Positions 15,883-24,632 are shown, counted from the stretch's first letter. The stretch is 64,000 nucleotides of DNA from Chloroflexota bacterium (GCA_016234555.1 JACRBJ010000082.1:30129-94128), one strand, 5' to 3'. The notes: generated by a model not told the origin, from the sequence alone. Numbers and translations: made by a program.

Positions 15883-16599
15883 TTAACCTTTCTTTGCAAG
15901 GCGGAAGAAGTCCCGCGCCAGCATCGGGAACCAGACGAGGTAGAACGGTCCCATCAACATTTGGATGGGAGCCGAGATGGAGGGGGCGAAGGGATGAAGA
16001 AGGTGCTGGGTCAGATCGAGGGCGTTACCCAACAGTCCGGCAATGGCGGTCACCTTGCTGAACTCCTTGCTGCGCAGCATGACCAGCGAGATGATGACCC
16101 CGCCGCCCTGCATGAGGAATCCCGACACGTACGCACCGGAACTGTTCCACATGTCCGAGGCGATGACCGCCTCTCCCGCCGCCAGAAGTTGAGCACGCTG
16201 GGCATCGCTGACGGCTGCGGCGTATTGCCCCGCAAGGTGGCGCAAGGCGAAAGTGGATTCAATTGCAAAGCAGACGGTCACAGCAACGAAGGTGAACAGG
16301 GTCGCAAACATCGCAGCCGCAGGGCTGACCTTCCGCAAGGCCAGACACAGCGCAGGGAATGTGCCAAAATATCCGCCGATTAAGAACAGGAATAGGAAGT
16401 CACCGCGCAGCATGGCAGCCAGTGGGGCGCTTTGATGGAGGGCGAAATATTCCTCCACGCTGGTGGGCTTGGGTCCCAGCACAGCCATGACGACGGTGTA
16501 GGTCAGGATGGATGCCAGTTGAATCAAGGCGGCAATCCCGCCGATAGCGTAGAGGTTTTTCCAGACGGAATCCTCTGTTGAGAGAACAGTTTTATTCAC
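15883..16599 (-). CDS. DUF4386-like membrane protein
   Basis: A protein of 238 residues with six to seven membrane helices. The frame opens at a TTG at 16629, but AAGGA lies just before the GTG at 16599, so I prefer that start. Its order of features (K-N-L-Y-A-I-G-G-I-A-A-L first helix, conserved A-L-R-K in the middle, and a long loop before the fifth helix) matches the DUF4386 family and its paralogue at 18032-18757 in the same operon. Function unknown. It ends 5 nt before the flavodoxin start. Confidence 0.75.
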   Translation of the reverse strand: MNKTVLSTEDSVWKNLYAIGGIAALIQLASILTYTVVMAVLGPKPTSVEEYFALHQSAPLAAMLRGDFLFLFLIGGYFGTFPALCLALRKVSPAAAMFATLFTFVAVTVCFAIESTFALRHLAGQYAAAVSDAQRAQLLAAGEAVIASDMWNSSGAYVSGFLMQGGGVIISLVMLRSKEFSKVTAIAGLLGNALDLTQHLLHPFAPSISAPIQMLMGPFYLVWFPMLARDFFRLAKKG

Positions 16600-16610
16600 G
16601 TTTATTTCCT

Positions 16611-17009
16611 TTATGATGGTTGCTTCCAAATAATTACAACAACAATGATCGCCAGATTGAGCAGGATGCCCACCCCGCCTTTTTCATCAAGAGCGTGGAG
16701 CCTCCCATCCCAGAAAAGGATGAAAATCAGGGAGGAAAACACAGCCGCGCCCAACGTCACTGACCGCCACCAGCCTTGATGAAGGAACAGTCCAATACCA
16801 CTTGCGATATAACCGAGGGCAGCCAGCGCCAGCAAGACAGCAGCCACCAGTCGGGTCGCCGGGTCACCGAGCAGTTTTGAGAAGAGCCACGCAGAGTCGG
16901 GCCAGGTCATGCCTGGGCGCAGTTCGAAGAAACGTCCGCTTTGACCGGCATAGAGCAGATGCACCAGACCGTGCAATATGAAAAAGATGCCCATCAATAT
17001 TGTCCACAT
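16611..17009 (-). CDS. Small four-helix membrane protein
   Basis: A 132-residue protein; the ATG at 17009 is preceded by AGGAG and opens directly into the first helix (M-W-T-I-L-M-G-I-F-F-I-L-H-G-L-V-H-L). Four membrane helices are evident, with His residues in helix 1 (H-G-L-V-H) that could bind a metal or quinone, though this is speculative. No family name came to mind. It is part of the same operon as the two DUF4386-like genes. The 55 residues upstream in the open frame are unlikely to be coding. Confidence 0.7.
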   Translation of the reverse strand: MWTILMGIFFILHGLVHLLYAGQSGRFFELRPGMTWPDSAWLFSKLLGDPATRLVAAVLLALAALGYIASGIGLFLHQGWWRSVTLGAAVFSSLIFILFWDGRLHALDEKGGVGILLNLAIIVVVIIWKQPS

Positions 17010-17017
17010 GCAAACTC

Positions 17018-17395
17018 CTATTTCATGAGCTGGGCTGGGTTCAGCAAATAAACCACCAGTCCTGCGGCAATGACCAGCACTGCCAGTGCAATGCGATGGA
17101 TGGTCAACGTGAGGGTGTAGTCCAGTTTGCCGATGCTCATCAATGCTCCACTGGCGAACAGCGCTACCACACACAGTCCCAACGCGATGAATGCGACGAC
17201 CAGAAGCGGCGGACCAGCGACACCTGTTTTGGAAATTTGGATCACTGCAAAGACCACTGCACCCAATGCAACCAACTTGTGGATATTGAAGAGAGCACCA
17301 TTATAGGGCCTGCCGACCTTGCTCAGCCAGAAGCCAAAGGCAAGAGTCAACAAAAATAGAAGAAGGGGAAGGGAGAATTTCGAAATGGTGTCCAT
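17018..17395 (-). CDS. Small four-helix membrane protein
   Basis: A 125-residue, almost entirely hydrophobic protein with four helices. Start placed at the ATG at 17395 (M-D-T-I-S-K-F), with AGGTTTG just upstream; an alternative start is ten codons earlier. The second and fourth helices contain H-K-L-V-A and I-H-R-I-A, a spacing of His residues seen in small cytochrome-b-like or quinone-linked membrane proteins, but I do not claim haem binding. Operon member between a 202-residue membrane protein and another small membrane protein. Confidence 0.7.
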   Translation of the reverse strand: MDTISKFSLPLLLFLLTLAFGFWLSKVGRPYNGALFNIHKLVALGAVVFAVIQISKTGVAGPPLLVVAFIALGLCVVALFASGALMSIGKLDYTLTLTIHRIALAVLVIAAGLVVYLLNPAQLMK

Positions 17396-17396
17396 G

Positions 17397-18005
17397 TCAA
17401 ACCTGTGAAATTGAATCATGTGCATACGCCGTGTAGACCGAAAGCGGCAGCGAAGTCAGGATCAAAAGCATCCCAAAGTACATGATGCTTGTCAAAATGT
17501 CGTTGAAGAAATAGCCAAACGGGAACTGTCCCAGAACCCAGACGAGGAAAATGACCAGCGGCCAGAACCATAGTTTGGCGGCGAAGCGGGTAAGGCTTCC
17601 AGGTTGTCTGGTCAGAGGTTTATTGATTTTTGTCCCTGCTAATCCGCCGACCAAGGCAATGATGGGAGGGAAGAATCCGCCGCCGAACAGTAACAGGGCA
17701 ATCGAGAGCAGGGTCAATACCAGACCGCCATGCTTTCGCTGAACGAACCAGCCTGACCAGATGATGATTGTCACGCTGAGCAACATTGCCAGAATGCCGG
17801 TAATCAGGAAGTTGGGCAGAATACTCATCGCTGGTTCGCAGGCGTGCCAGATTTTATCCGGGTCACAGGGCGGTCCCCACGATGGGAAGGCCAGCGCCGT
17901 CGAGCGGGTGTTGCCTTGCAAAAATTCAAAATAACCGTGCTCCAGTCCGGCAATCCCGGCGACAACACCCAACCAGGTTGTGACTGTTTTTGTTGCTTTT
18001 CTCAT
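17397..18005 (-). CDS. Membrane protein of unknown function
   Basis: A 202-residue protein starting at the ATG at 18005 with AAGGAG five bases upstream. After a first helix (V-T-T-W-L-G-V-V-A-G-I-A-G-L-E-H-G) comes an extracytoplasmic loop with two Cys residues (P-P-C-D-P-D-K-I-W-H-A-C) that could form a disulfide, then four more helices. I do not recognise a characterised family. It is second in the operon, 26 nt after the first DUF4386-like gene. Confidence 0.73.
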   Translation of the reverse strand: MRKATKTVTTWLGVVAGIAGLEHGYFEFLQGNTRSTALAFPSWGPPCDPDKIWHACEPAMSILPNFLITGILAMLLSVTIIIWSGWFVQRKHGGLVLTLLSIALLLFGGGFFPPIIALVGGLAGTKINKPLTRQPGSLTRFAAKLWFWPLVIFLVWVLGQFPFGYFFNDILTSIMYFGMLLILTSLPLSVYTAYAHDSISQV

Positions 18006-18031
18006 ACTTGCTCCTTCGAACCATGAAAATT

Positions 18032-18757
18032 TTAACTGGTTGGGGTTTTCCCCAATTGAAATAGCCGGCGAGCGATCATGATGTACCATGCCATGCTCAA
18101 AATCCCGCCGAACATGGCTAATCCCATCGCCACCACACTCAGGCCCGCCACAAACGATGAGAAAAACTCAAAGATCAGCAACATCCCAAAGCCTAACATT
18201 CCACTATAGGCGGCGGCTTTGCCAAACACCCGACTGTTTAGCATCACGAATGAGATAAATACTCCGGCCAATTCAATAAGAAAGAAACCCAAAAATGTGC
18301 CCGGTGTATGGCTCTGTCCCACCGAAAGCATGGATTGTCCGGCCGCTTCCAACACGGCACGCTGTGAATCCGTTGTGGCAATGGCATATTGCCAACTCAG
18401 AGCGAGCATGGGGAAGGCGCGATTGGTGGCAAGAAAGACTCCAATGCCAAGCAGGGAAATGATCACAGCCAACGCCGCATATGGCTGGTATGGACTTTCC
18501 CTGTGGGCAAAGTAAAGCGCGAAAAAGATCAGAAGTGCCAGAAGGTCGAGAAAGATGTTTAACAGCCCAAGGTCGCGAAGTCCCATGAACCAGTTTTGCT
18601 GAAACAATGCGAACCAGTCCCGCGCAGTTTCCTGAACGGTATTGCCGCCGGGCAGGAAGGTGATGATGATCTCCAGTATTCCAACCAATACCGCGCCAAT
18701 GGCGGCCATGCCGCCGAGTTTATAGACGAATTGCCATTGAGGTTTATTTTCCATCAT
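18032..18757 (-). CDS. DUF4386-like membrane protein, first gene of operon
   Basis: A protein of about 241 residues with seven membrane helices; two adjacent ATG codons (18757 and 18754) follow AAGGAG. It resembles the DUF4386 family and the gene at 15883-16599: a K-L-G-G-M-A-A-I-G-A opening helix, a long periplasmic loop (T-V-Q-E-T-A-R-D-W-F), then helix pairs. It is the first gene of an eight-gene minus-strand operon and is transcribed away from an AraC-family regulator 160 bp off, which is the likely controller. Function of DUF4386 proteins is not known. Confidence 0.77.
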   Translation of the reverse strand: MMENKPQWQFVYKLGGMAAIGAVLVGILEIIITFLPGGNTVQETARDWFALFQQNWFMGLRDLGLLNIFLDLLALLIFFALYFAHRESPYQPYAALAVIISLLGIGVFLATNRAFPMLALSWQYAIATTDSQRAVLEAAGQSMLSVGQSHTPGTFLGFFLIELAGVFISFVMLNSRVFGKAAAYSGMLGFGMLLIFEFFSSFVAGLSVVAMGLAMFGGILSMAWYIMIARRLFQLGKTPTS

Positions 18758-18878
18758 GTCCGTACTCCTTTCACAACGCATATTTTCCAAGCCTAATCAT
18801 ACGCCCATCCGACGCAAGTGCCTATGACCTTTCCTGCAAAAAGTGTGACACTTCATGCAAATCCATACGTATTTCTTG

Positions 18879-18906
18879 TTGACAGTTTTCACAAATCAGT
18901 TAGGAT
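18879..18906 (+). promoter_or_regulatory. Candidate promoter of the AraC gene
   Basis: TTGACA at 18879-18884 and TAGGAT at 18901-18906 are separated by 16 nt. The expected transcription start would fall at or next to the ATG at 18914, so the message may be leaderless or start at a downstream codon. Confidence 0.4.
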
Positions 18907-18913
18907 TCAGTTC

Positions 18914-19954
18914 ATGAGTACCTCCCCCGAACCCATCACCGTCTCAGTGACGCTTCTCTCGCAGATGTTCCTCTATCTGAAATCGCTCAACGTGGATGTG
19001 GACGCCTTCCTGCGTTCCCTTGGCATCAACCCGGTGATGGTCAAGTCGCCGGACGAATACATCCCGGTGGATACCTACCTGCGGATTCAGGACAGCGCGG
19101 CGGAATATATAAACGACCCGTATTTTGGTCTGCACATGGGAGAGTTTGCCGAGGCTGGAAGCTGGTCGATTCTCGGTTACGTGATGATGAACTGCAAAAC
19201 ACTGGGGGAGGCTTTCGAAAAATCAGGGAAGTACTCGCGCGTCATCGGCAATATGATCGAAGGCAGGGCAAAGTTGGGACTGAAAAAAGTACGGATGATA
19301 CTCTTCACCCCGCCCCATGTGCCGAAAATGTCCAGGCACTGTTACGAGTCCACGCTGGCGAGCAGCGTGCGGATGATGCGACTGTTATCGGGAGTCCAGG
19401 TCAACCCGCTCGAAGTGACGTTCATCTACCCGGAGCCACAGTCCACTGCCGAGTATGAGCGCATCTTCTGCTGTCCGCTCAAGTTCGATCAAAAGGAAAC
19501 CTCGATGACTCTGGGCTGGAGCATCGGTAATCTTCCCGTCCGCATGGCGAATCCATCCCTGTTGGAGCACTTCGAGAAATACGCGCAGGATTTCATCGCG
19601 CAGATGGAACGGAACGACGAACACACCCGCACCGTGACCAAAATCATCCTGTCGCGGCTGGACGACGAAGACCTGTCGATTCAAAAGGTGGCAAAGGAAA
19701 TGTCGGTCAGCGTCCGCACTTTGCAAAACCATCTCGAAGCCGAGGGAGTTATCTTCAGCGACCTGCTGCGGGACATCCGCGAGAAACTGGCGAAAAAATA
19801 CCTGCATGAAAACTACACTGTGGAACAGATCACCTACTTGCTGGGGTTTTCCGAGCCAAGTGTCTTCCGCAAGGCGTTCAAGAAGTGGTCCGGCGTGACA
19901 CCGAGGGAATATCGGGAAAACTATTTTTCAGTAAACAGGACACAACCGGTTTGA
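18914..19954 (+). CDS. AraC family transcriptional regulator
   Basis: A 346-residue regulator. The N-terminal ~180 residues look like the arabinose-binding-type domain of the OruR/AraC group (S-L-G-I-N-P, then Y-I-P-V-D-T-Y-L-R-I-Q). The C-terminal ~100 residues are the double helix-turn-helix: L-S-I-Q-K-V-A-K-E-M-S-V-S-V-R-T-L-Q-N-H-L, then Y-L-L-G-F-S-E-P-S-V-F-R-K-A-F-K-K-W-S-G-V-T-P-R-E-Y-R, a very typical ending. I placed the start at the ATG at 18914. Divergent from the membrane-protein operon beginning at 18757, which it probably activates in response to a small, likely hydrophobic, ligand. Confidence 0.92.
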   Translation: MSTSPEPITVSVTLLSQMFLYLKSLNVDVDAFLRSLGINPVMVKSPDEYIPVDTYLRIQDSAAEYINDPYFGLHMGEFAEAGSWSILGYVMMNCKTLGEAFEKSGKYSRVIGNMIEGRAKLGLKKVRMILFTPPHVPKMSRHCYESTLASSVRMMRLLSGVQVNPLEVTFIYPEPQSTAEYERIFCCPLKFDQKETSMTLGWSIGNLPVRMANPSLLEHFEKYAQDFIAQMERNDEHTRTVTKIILSRLDDEDLSIQKVAKEMSVSVRTLQNHLEAEGVIFSDLLRDIREKLAKKYLHENYTVEQITYLLGFSEPSVFRKAFKKWSGVTPREYRENYFSVNRTQPV

Positions 19955-19993
19955 CGCCTCGCAGTGAGAGTTGTTCTTTGAGAAGATACGTCT

Positions 19994-21769
19994 TTATTGT
20001 TTTGCGATGGGCAGGATGACGGTAAATGTACTCCCCTCGCCAAGCCTGCTTTCCAGCTGAATTTCTCCCCCCATAAGCATGACCAATTTGCGGGTAATGG
20101 ATAATCCCAACCCTGCGCCACGGTTTTCGTTGATGATGGCAGTGTTGACCAGACGAAACGAATCGAAAATGTAGGATTGCGCCTCTTCCGGGATGCCGGA
20201 ACCAGTATCTGAAACCTGAATCGCCCATTTTCCGGCAACAGGGATGTATATGCTTACATTCACCGATCCACGATCGGTAAATTTGATTGCATTGCTGACC
20301 AGATTGATGAAAATCTGCTCCACACGGCGCTCATCACCATATATCATCTTCGGCACATCGCGGGAAAGGTTCACGCTAAAAGCCAGCCCCTTGTCATATA
20401 CCAGTCCAGCCATTTTGGTTTTGAGCCTCTGCGTGATGACGTCCAGCGAAAATGGCGCAATGTTCAACATGAGGGTTTCAGATTCGAGTTGTGCTTCGTC
20501 AAGCAACTGCTTGATGATGCCGTCCAGATAGTTTGCGCTTTCGATGATCTGGCTCGTTGCGGATTTTTGGCTTTCGTCCAAAGTCCCAAAGGAATTCATA
20601 TGCAGCAATTCGGCAAACCCAAGAATGCTCCCCAGCGGCGTACGCAGTTCATGGCTGACTCTGGCAAGTAATTGACTTTTCAAGCGGCTGGCTTCGCGCG
20701 CCTGTTCGAGTGCAGCGGACAAAGCCTTCTCTATTTCCTTGCGCGCGGTGATGTCACGCATGACAACTACCCGTCCGAGAAAACGCTTGCGCCGGTCGTG
20801 CAAAGGGGAAATCTGCAATTCAAGCCAGTTCAGGGTGTCGCCATTGCTGACAGGGACCTCATCCAGCACATCAGTAGACTGGCTGTAACGCTTGACAAGG
20901 TCAGGCCAACGAGCCAGCACATCAGATGCCGGTTTCCCGATAACCTGTGAAGCGGAAAGTCCGATCATACGCTCGGCGGATAGGTTGATATCCGCGACGC
21001 GGTTCTCGACATCCAGCACAATCATCCCGTCCTTCATTTCATCCACGATATGGTCGCGGGCGACTGGCGCAAGTTCCACCAGGCGGAATCCCAGGATTGC
21101 CCAGGTTAGTGAAACGACGGTGATCGTGAACGCAAAGGGAGTCAGGTCCAGATAGGGAATCGGGTTGAACCCGGAAAAGTAGATGATGTTGCCAAACCAG
21201 GGTGTCAACACGGCGACGATCAGGGCAACCGCCTGCCTGCGCAGCAATCCCTTCGAACGGCGCACTGTCCGAAAAACGATGATGGCGCCAGCCAAAATCA
21301 ACAAATAGGAATAGACAAAATGCACCCAATACCAGGGACCATACGTCACGCTAAAATCTGAAAAGCCCGGGGCAAAGGTCAGTTGCGGATTGCTCCAGAA
21401 CAAACCATGCCATTCAGTGGTCACCGCCAGGATACAGGTCAGGAAAGGCACTGCAGACAGGGGAATCACGGTCCGCCATGTCAGGGTTTTATTGGGGCTG
21501 GCGTAATTAATGGAGAAGACAAACCACAATAAAGGCGTGAGAGCCACGCCAATATATTTGATCTCGCCAAACAGCAGTTTCGCCCGCAGGTTTACGCCCG
21601 CAATTTGCAGGGCATAAAAGACAAGCCATTCGGTGATGGCGACTGAGAGAAGGGAAAGCAGAATTGCGTGATTGACTCCCCTGCGCCGCCAGGCATAGTA
21701 AAAGATCCATGCAGATATGGCAGACGCAACCAATAATGGCAATATATATGGGGAATATTGAAACTGCAT
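19994..21769 (-). CDS. Membrane sensor histidine kinase (7TM-PAS-HisKA-HATPase)
   Basis: A 591-residue two-component kinase. Residues ~8-230 hold seven membrane helices matching the N-terminal 7TM region of histidine kinases. A PAS domain follows (~240-345), then a short coiled segment, HisKA with the acceptor His in S-H-E-L-R-T-P-L (H373), and an HATPase domain with N box, G1 (D-T-G-S-G-I-P) and G2 (G-A-G-L-G-L-S-I). No response regulator is adjacent, so it is an orphan kinase. It runs convergent to the AraC gene and divergent from the PadR gene. Confidence 0.93.
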   Translation of the reverse strand: MQFQYSPYILPLLVASAISAWIFYYAWRRRGVNHAILLSLLSVAITEWLVFYALQIAGVNLRAKLLFGEIKYIGVALTPLLWFVFSINYASPNKTLTWRTVIPLSAVPFLTCILAVTTEWHGLFWSNPQLTFAPGFSDFSVTYGPWYWVHFVYSYLLILAGAIIVFRTVRRSKGLLRRQAVALIVAVLTPWFGNIIYFSGFNPIPYLDLTPFAFTITVVSLTWAILGFRLVELAPVARDHIVDEMKDGMIVLDVENRVADINLSAERMIGLSASQVIGKPASDVLARWPDLVKRYSQSTDVLDEVPVSNGDTLNWLELQISPLHDRRKRFLGRVVVMRDITARKEIEKALSAALEQAREASRLKSQLLARVSHELRTPLGSILGFAELLHMNSFGTLDESQKSATSQIIESANYLDGIIKQLLDEAQLESETLMLNIAPFSLDVITQRLKTKMAGLVYDKGLAFSVNLSRDVPKMIYGDERRVEQIFINLVSNAIKFTDRGSVNVSIYIPVAGKWAIQVSDTGSGIPEEAQSYIFDSFRLVNTAIINENRGAGLGLSITRKLVMLMGGEIQLESRLGEGSTFTVILPIAKQ

Positions 21770-21952
21770 GCTCTTTCCTTGAACTGGGCGACGGATCTTG
21801 TCTGTTTGATTTTACCATTGTGATTTGCTCCGCAAAAATAACCAGTTCATGATAGAACTCGTGATCTTCAACAGAATGGGCGAATGATACTTTCACTGAT
21901 TGCATCGCATTGTCATAGAGGAATCCAGCATAACTTCCCGTTTTGTAAACCC

Positions 21953-21981
21953 TTGACTCAGTTAAATATAAGACCTATACT
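21953..21981 (+). promoter_or_regulatory. Promoter of the PadR-ferredoxin-flavodoxin operon
   Basis: TTGACT (21953-21958), a 17-nt spacer and TATACT (21976-21981) make a strong sigma-70-type promoter. The -10 box lies inside the left arm of a long palindrome, so a repressor bound there would block RNA polymerase. Confidence 0.7.
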
Positions 21982-22012
21982 ATATATGTTAAATCCAATA
22001 TAGTATAGGTCT
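21971..22012. promoter_or_regulatory. Putative PadR operator
   Basis: AGACCTATACTATAT (21971-21985) and ATATAGTATAGGTCT (21998-22012) form a perfect 15-bp inverted repeat with a 12-nt spacer, ending 3 nt before the PadR start codon and covering the -10 box. Size and position fit autorepression by the winged-helix PadR dimer. Confidence 0.75.
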
Positions 22013-22015
22013 ATT

Positions 22016-22573
22016 ATGTCCCTCGAATTTGCCATCCTCGGTTTTCTCAACTACCAACCCTACACGGGCTACGATCTCAAAAAGATTTTCGATACCTCCA
22101 TCCGTCACTTCTGGCCCGCCGATCAAAGCCAGATTTACCGCACCCTTTCGCGGCTGACCGAAAACGGCTGGGCGGAAATGGAAAAGATTCCGCAGGACGA
22201 CCGCCCTGACCGCAAGGTATATTCCATCACTGAAGCCGGGCGTGCCGAACTGCTGCGCTGGCTTTCAGGTCCGCCGCCGATGGGTGAGCCGCGCAGTGCT
22301 CCGTTGATTCAGGTCTTCTTTGCGGGACAGTTGTCCGACGCGGAAGTTCTGGAAAAGTTTGAAGGCTATGCCGCCATCATGCGCTCCATCCTCGGTTTGT
22401 ACGACCAGGTGACGGGGCAACTGGGTCCTTTTCAGCAGGAAATCCCTTCGCCCCGCGAACATTTCTTCTGGCTGTTGACCCTCGAAAACGGAATCGCCAA
22501 CATGCGCGCCAACCTTGCCTGGGCGGAAAGTGTTATCGAGCGCATCAAAAACGGGGAAGTCCCACAGAAATAG
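22016..22573 (+). CDS. PadR family transcriptional regulator
   Basis: A 185-residue PadR protein: the winged helix spans residues ~1-85 (A-I-L-G-F-L, Y-T-G-Y-D-L-K-K, the Q-I-Y-R-T-L-S-R-L recognition helix, and the wing D-R-P-D-R-K-V-Y-S-I-T). The C-terminal helical Vir_act_alpha_C domain provides dimerisation. A long palindrome overlapping the promoter is the obvious autoregulatory site. It is first in an operon with a membrane polyferredoxin (10 nt downstream) and a flavodoxin-type protein, so it should respond to a compound or redox state handled by them. A paralogue is at 47214-47786. Confidence 0.94.
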   Translation: MSLEFAILGFLNYQPYTGYDLKKIFDTSIRHFWPADQSQIYRTLSRLTENGWAEMEKIPQDDRPDRKVYSITEAGRAELLRWLSGPPPMGEPRSAPLIQVFFAGQLSDAEVLEKFEGYAAIMRSILGLYDQVTGQLGPFQQEIPSPREHFFWLLTLENGIANMRANLAWAESVIERIKNGEVPQK

Positions 22574-22582
22574 GAAAAACCC

Positions 22583-23347
22583 ATGACCAAACAACTCCCC
22601 TTTAGACAACGTATCCGCAAAGCCCTTGTCATCCTCGCCTTTTTATCTTTCCCCATCACCATGAACTACCTCTCGCCCTACGTCATCATCGACGGGGCGA
22701 TGAACGGAATCGTCAACGGCAGCCTGGTGATGTTCGGGCTGATGTTCATCTCTTCCCTGTTTCTGGGACGCGCCTGGTGCGGCTGGGTCTGCCCCGGCGG
22801 CGGAATGCAGGAGATGGTCGAGCCGATCAACAACAAACCGGTTAACCCCAAAAAGGTGGACTGGATCAAGTGGCTGATCTGGGTCCCGTGGATTTCACTC
22901 ATTGTCTGGATGGCAATTTCGGCGGGCGGATACAAAACGATTGACCTGCTTTACCACACCCAGGGCGGCATCTCTGTCGCCGGAACGCCTGACCGTCCCA
23001 TCTTCATTGCCTACATCATCTACTACTGCGTCGTCAGTCTCTTCGTTGGATTGGCGATCTTTGCGGGACGACGGGCGGGATGTCACACCATTTGCTGGAT
23101 GGCTCCCTTCATGATGATCGGCCGCTGGATCCGCAACCGCTTTGGGTGGGCGTCCCTGCGGCTGGTGGCGGACGCCTCCACCTGCTCGGATTGCAAACTC
23201 TGCACGAAAAATTGCCCGATGAGTTTGGATGTGAATGCAATGGTACAGGTCGAAAAGATGGAGCACGCCGAGTGCATCCTGTGCGGCACCTGCGTGGACA
23301 ATTGCTCCAGCAATGCCATCCGCTATTCGTTCAGCGTGGGTAAGTGA
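22583..23347 (+). CDS. Membrane 4Fe-4S polyferredoxin (NapH-like)
   Basis: A 254-residue protein with four to five membrane helices and cysteine motifs of the NapH/MauN group: C-G-W-V-C-P-G after helix 2, and two C-terminal ferredoxin-type clusters, C-S-D-C-K-L-C-T-K-N-C-P and C-I-L-C-G-T-C-V-D-N-C-S. Such proteins pass electrons between the quinol pool and soluble or periplasmic partners. The final Cys-Ser in place of Cys-Pro is a minor departure from the standard. Its stop codon overlaps or adjoins the start of a tandem flavodoxin protein, which is the likely partner. Confidence 0.9.
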   Translation: MTKQLPFRQRIRKALVILAFLSFPITMNYLSPYVIIDGAMNGIVNGSLVMFGLMFISSLFLGRAWCGWVCPGGGMQEMVEPINNKPVNPKKVDWIKWLIWVPWISLIVWMAISAGGYKTIDLLYHTQGGISVAGTPDRPIFIAYIIYYCVVSLFVGLAIFAGRRAGCHTICWMAPFMMIGRWIRNRFGWASLRLVADASTCSDCKLCTKNCPMSLDVNAMVQVEKMEHAECILCGTCVDNCSSNAIRYSFSVGK

Positions 23348-23352
23348 GAAAA

Positions 23353-24615
23353 ATGAAAATCACACTCCTCAATGGCAATCCCCAGCCCGCGGCATTCGAC
23401 AACTATCTGGCGCAATTGGAGGCTTCACTCACGGCAGGCGGACACGCCGTTACGCGTCTCGACCTTCGCGAGATGACTCTGCGTTACTGCGTCGGCTGTT
23501 GGGGATGCTGGGTCAAGACGCCGGGCGAGTGTGTCAACCGCGATGCTTCGCTCGACATGGATTGCACCGTTATCAACTCTGACTTTGTCCTCTGGGCGTC
23601 GCCGATCAAGATGGGCTTTCCCACCGAATTGCTCAAACGCGCACACGACAAGCACCTGCCGCTCATCCATCCCTACATGGAAGTGGACCAGGGCGAAGCG
23701 CATCACCTGAAACGTTATGCCCGCTATCCGCGCGTTGGATTGCTGCTCGAAAAAGAAGCGGACACCGATGCCCGTGACCTGCAAATCGTGACCGACATCC
23801 ACTGCCGCACAGCGCTCAACTTCAAGACCCGGTTGGAGTTTTCGCTGACGACGGAGACTCCAGTCGAAGACCTTGCTAGCCGAATCATTTCCCCTGCCAA
23901 GGCCAGTTTGCCGCTACCCAAGCGATTGACCGCCACTTCGGGCGTAACCGTGCTACCACCCAGGCGGTTGACCCTGTTCAACGGTTCGCCGCGTGGACGC
24001 AAGGGCAACACACCCGTTTTCCTGAACCAGATCGCGGAGGGATTCGGCGGCGGGAGCGAGATCCATCACCTTGTGCGAGTCCGTGAGACGGAGCAGATGG
24101 TTCAGGCTTTCGCTGACGCTGAATGCGTCATCTTTGGCTTCCCGCTCTACACTGACTCGATGCCGGGCGTGGTCAAGCATTTCATCGAGGCGCTGGAACC
24201 GCTTACAGGTCGGGCAACCAACCCGCCGATTGGGTTTGTCGTCCAGTCGGGATTCCCTGAAGGCTTGCACTCGCGTTACGTCGAACGTTATCTCGAAAAG
24301 CTGGCAGACCGCCTGCATTCCCCCTATCTTGGGACTGTCGTCAAAGGCAACGGGGAGGGAGTCCGCATCATGCCTGCAGAAGCAAACCAGCGACTGTTCA
24401 CGAACCTGCAAGCCGTGGGCGCGAGCTTGTCAAAGAATGGAAACTTCGACACAGTGGTATTGACGGCGATCTCCCACCCGGAGCAATTTCCTCGTATTCT
24501 TGGACCTGTCTTTCAGCTCTTCGTGCGCCTGCCCATCGCCCACTCCTACTTTGACGAGATGCTCAAGAAGAATGACGCATTCGAGAAACGCTTTGCGCGT
24601 CCGTTTGCCGAATAG
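23353..24615 (+). CDS. Tandem flavodoxin-like NAD(P)H oxidoreductase
   Basis: A protein of ~420 residues made of two flavodoxin-fold halves. The first (residues 1-~190) opens with I-T-L-L-N-G-N-P and has a C-V-G-C-W-G-C-W cysteine cluster like iron-sulfur flavoproteins. The second (~205-420) restarts with L-T-L-F-N-G-S-P-R-G-R-K-G-N-T and keeps the F-G-F-P-L-Y-T-D-S-M-P-G-V-V-K flavin loop. Start could also be a GTG at 23344 that overlaps the polyferredoxin stop. In context it is probably an FMN protein exchanging electrons with the membrane ferredoxin, under PadR control. The two-domain fusion is unusual. Confidence 0.85.
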   Translation: MKITLLNGNPQPAAFDNYLAQLEASLTAGGHAVTRLDLREMTLRYCVGCWGCWVKTPGECVNRDASLDMDCTVINSDFVLWASPIKMGFPTELLKRAHDKHLPLIHPYMEVDQGEAHHLKRYARYPRVGLLLEKEADTDARDLQIVTDIHCRTALNFKTRLEFSLTTETPVEDLASRIISPAKASLPLPKRLTATSGVTVLPPRRLTLFNGSPRGRKGNTPVFLNQIAEGFGGGSEIHHLVRVRETEQMVQAFADAECVIFGFPLYTDSMPGVVKHFIEALEPLTGRATNPPIGFVVQSGFPEGLHSRYVERYLEKLADRLHSPYLGTVVKGNGEGVRIMPAEANQRLFTNLQAVGASLSKNGNFDTVVLTAISHPEQFPRILGPVFQLFVRLPIAHSYFDEMLKKNDAFEKRFARPFAE

Positions 24616-24632
24616 GTCTTTGCATGGAGGTT

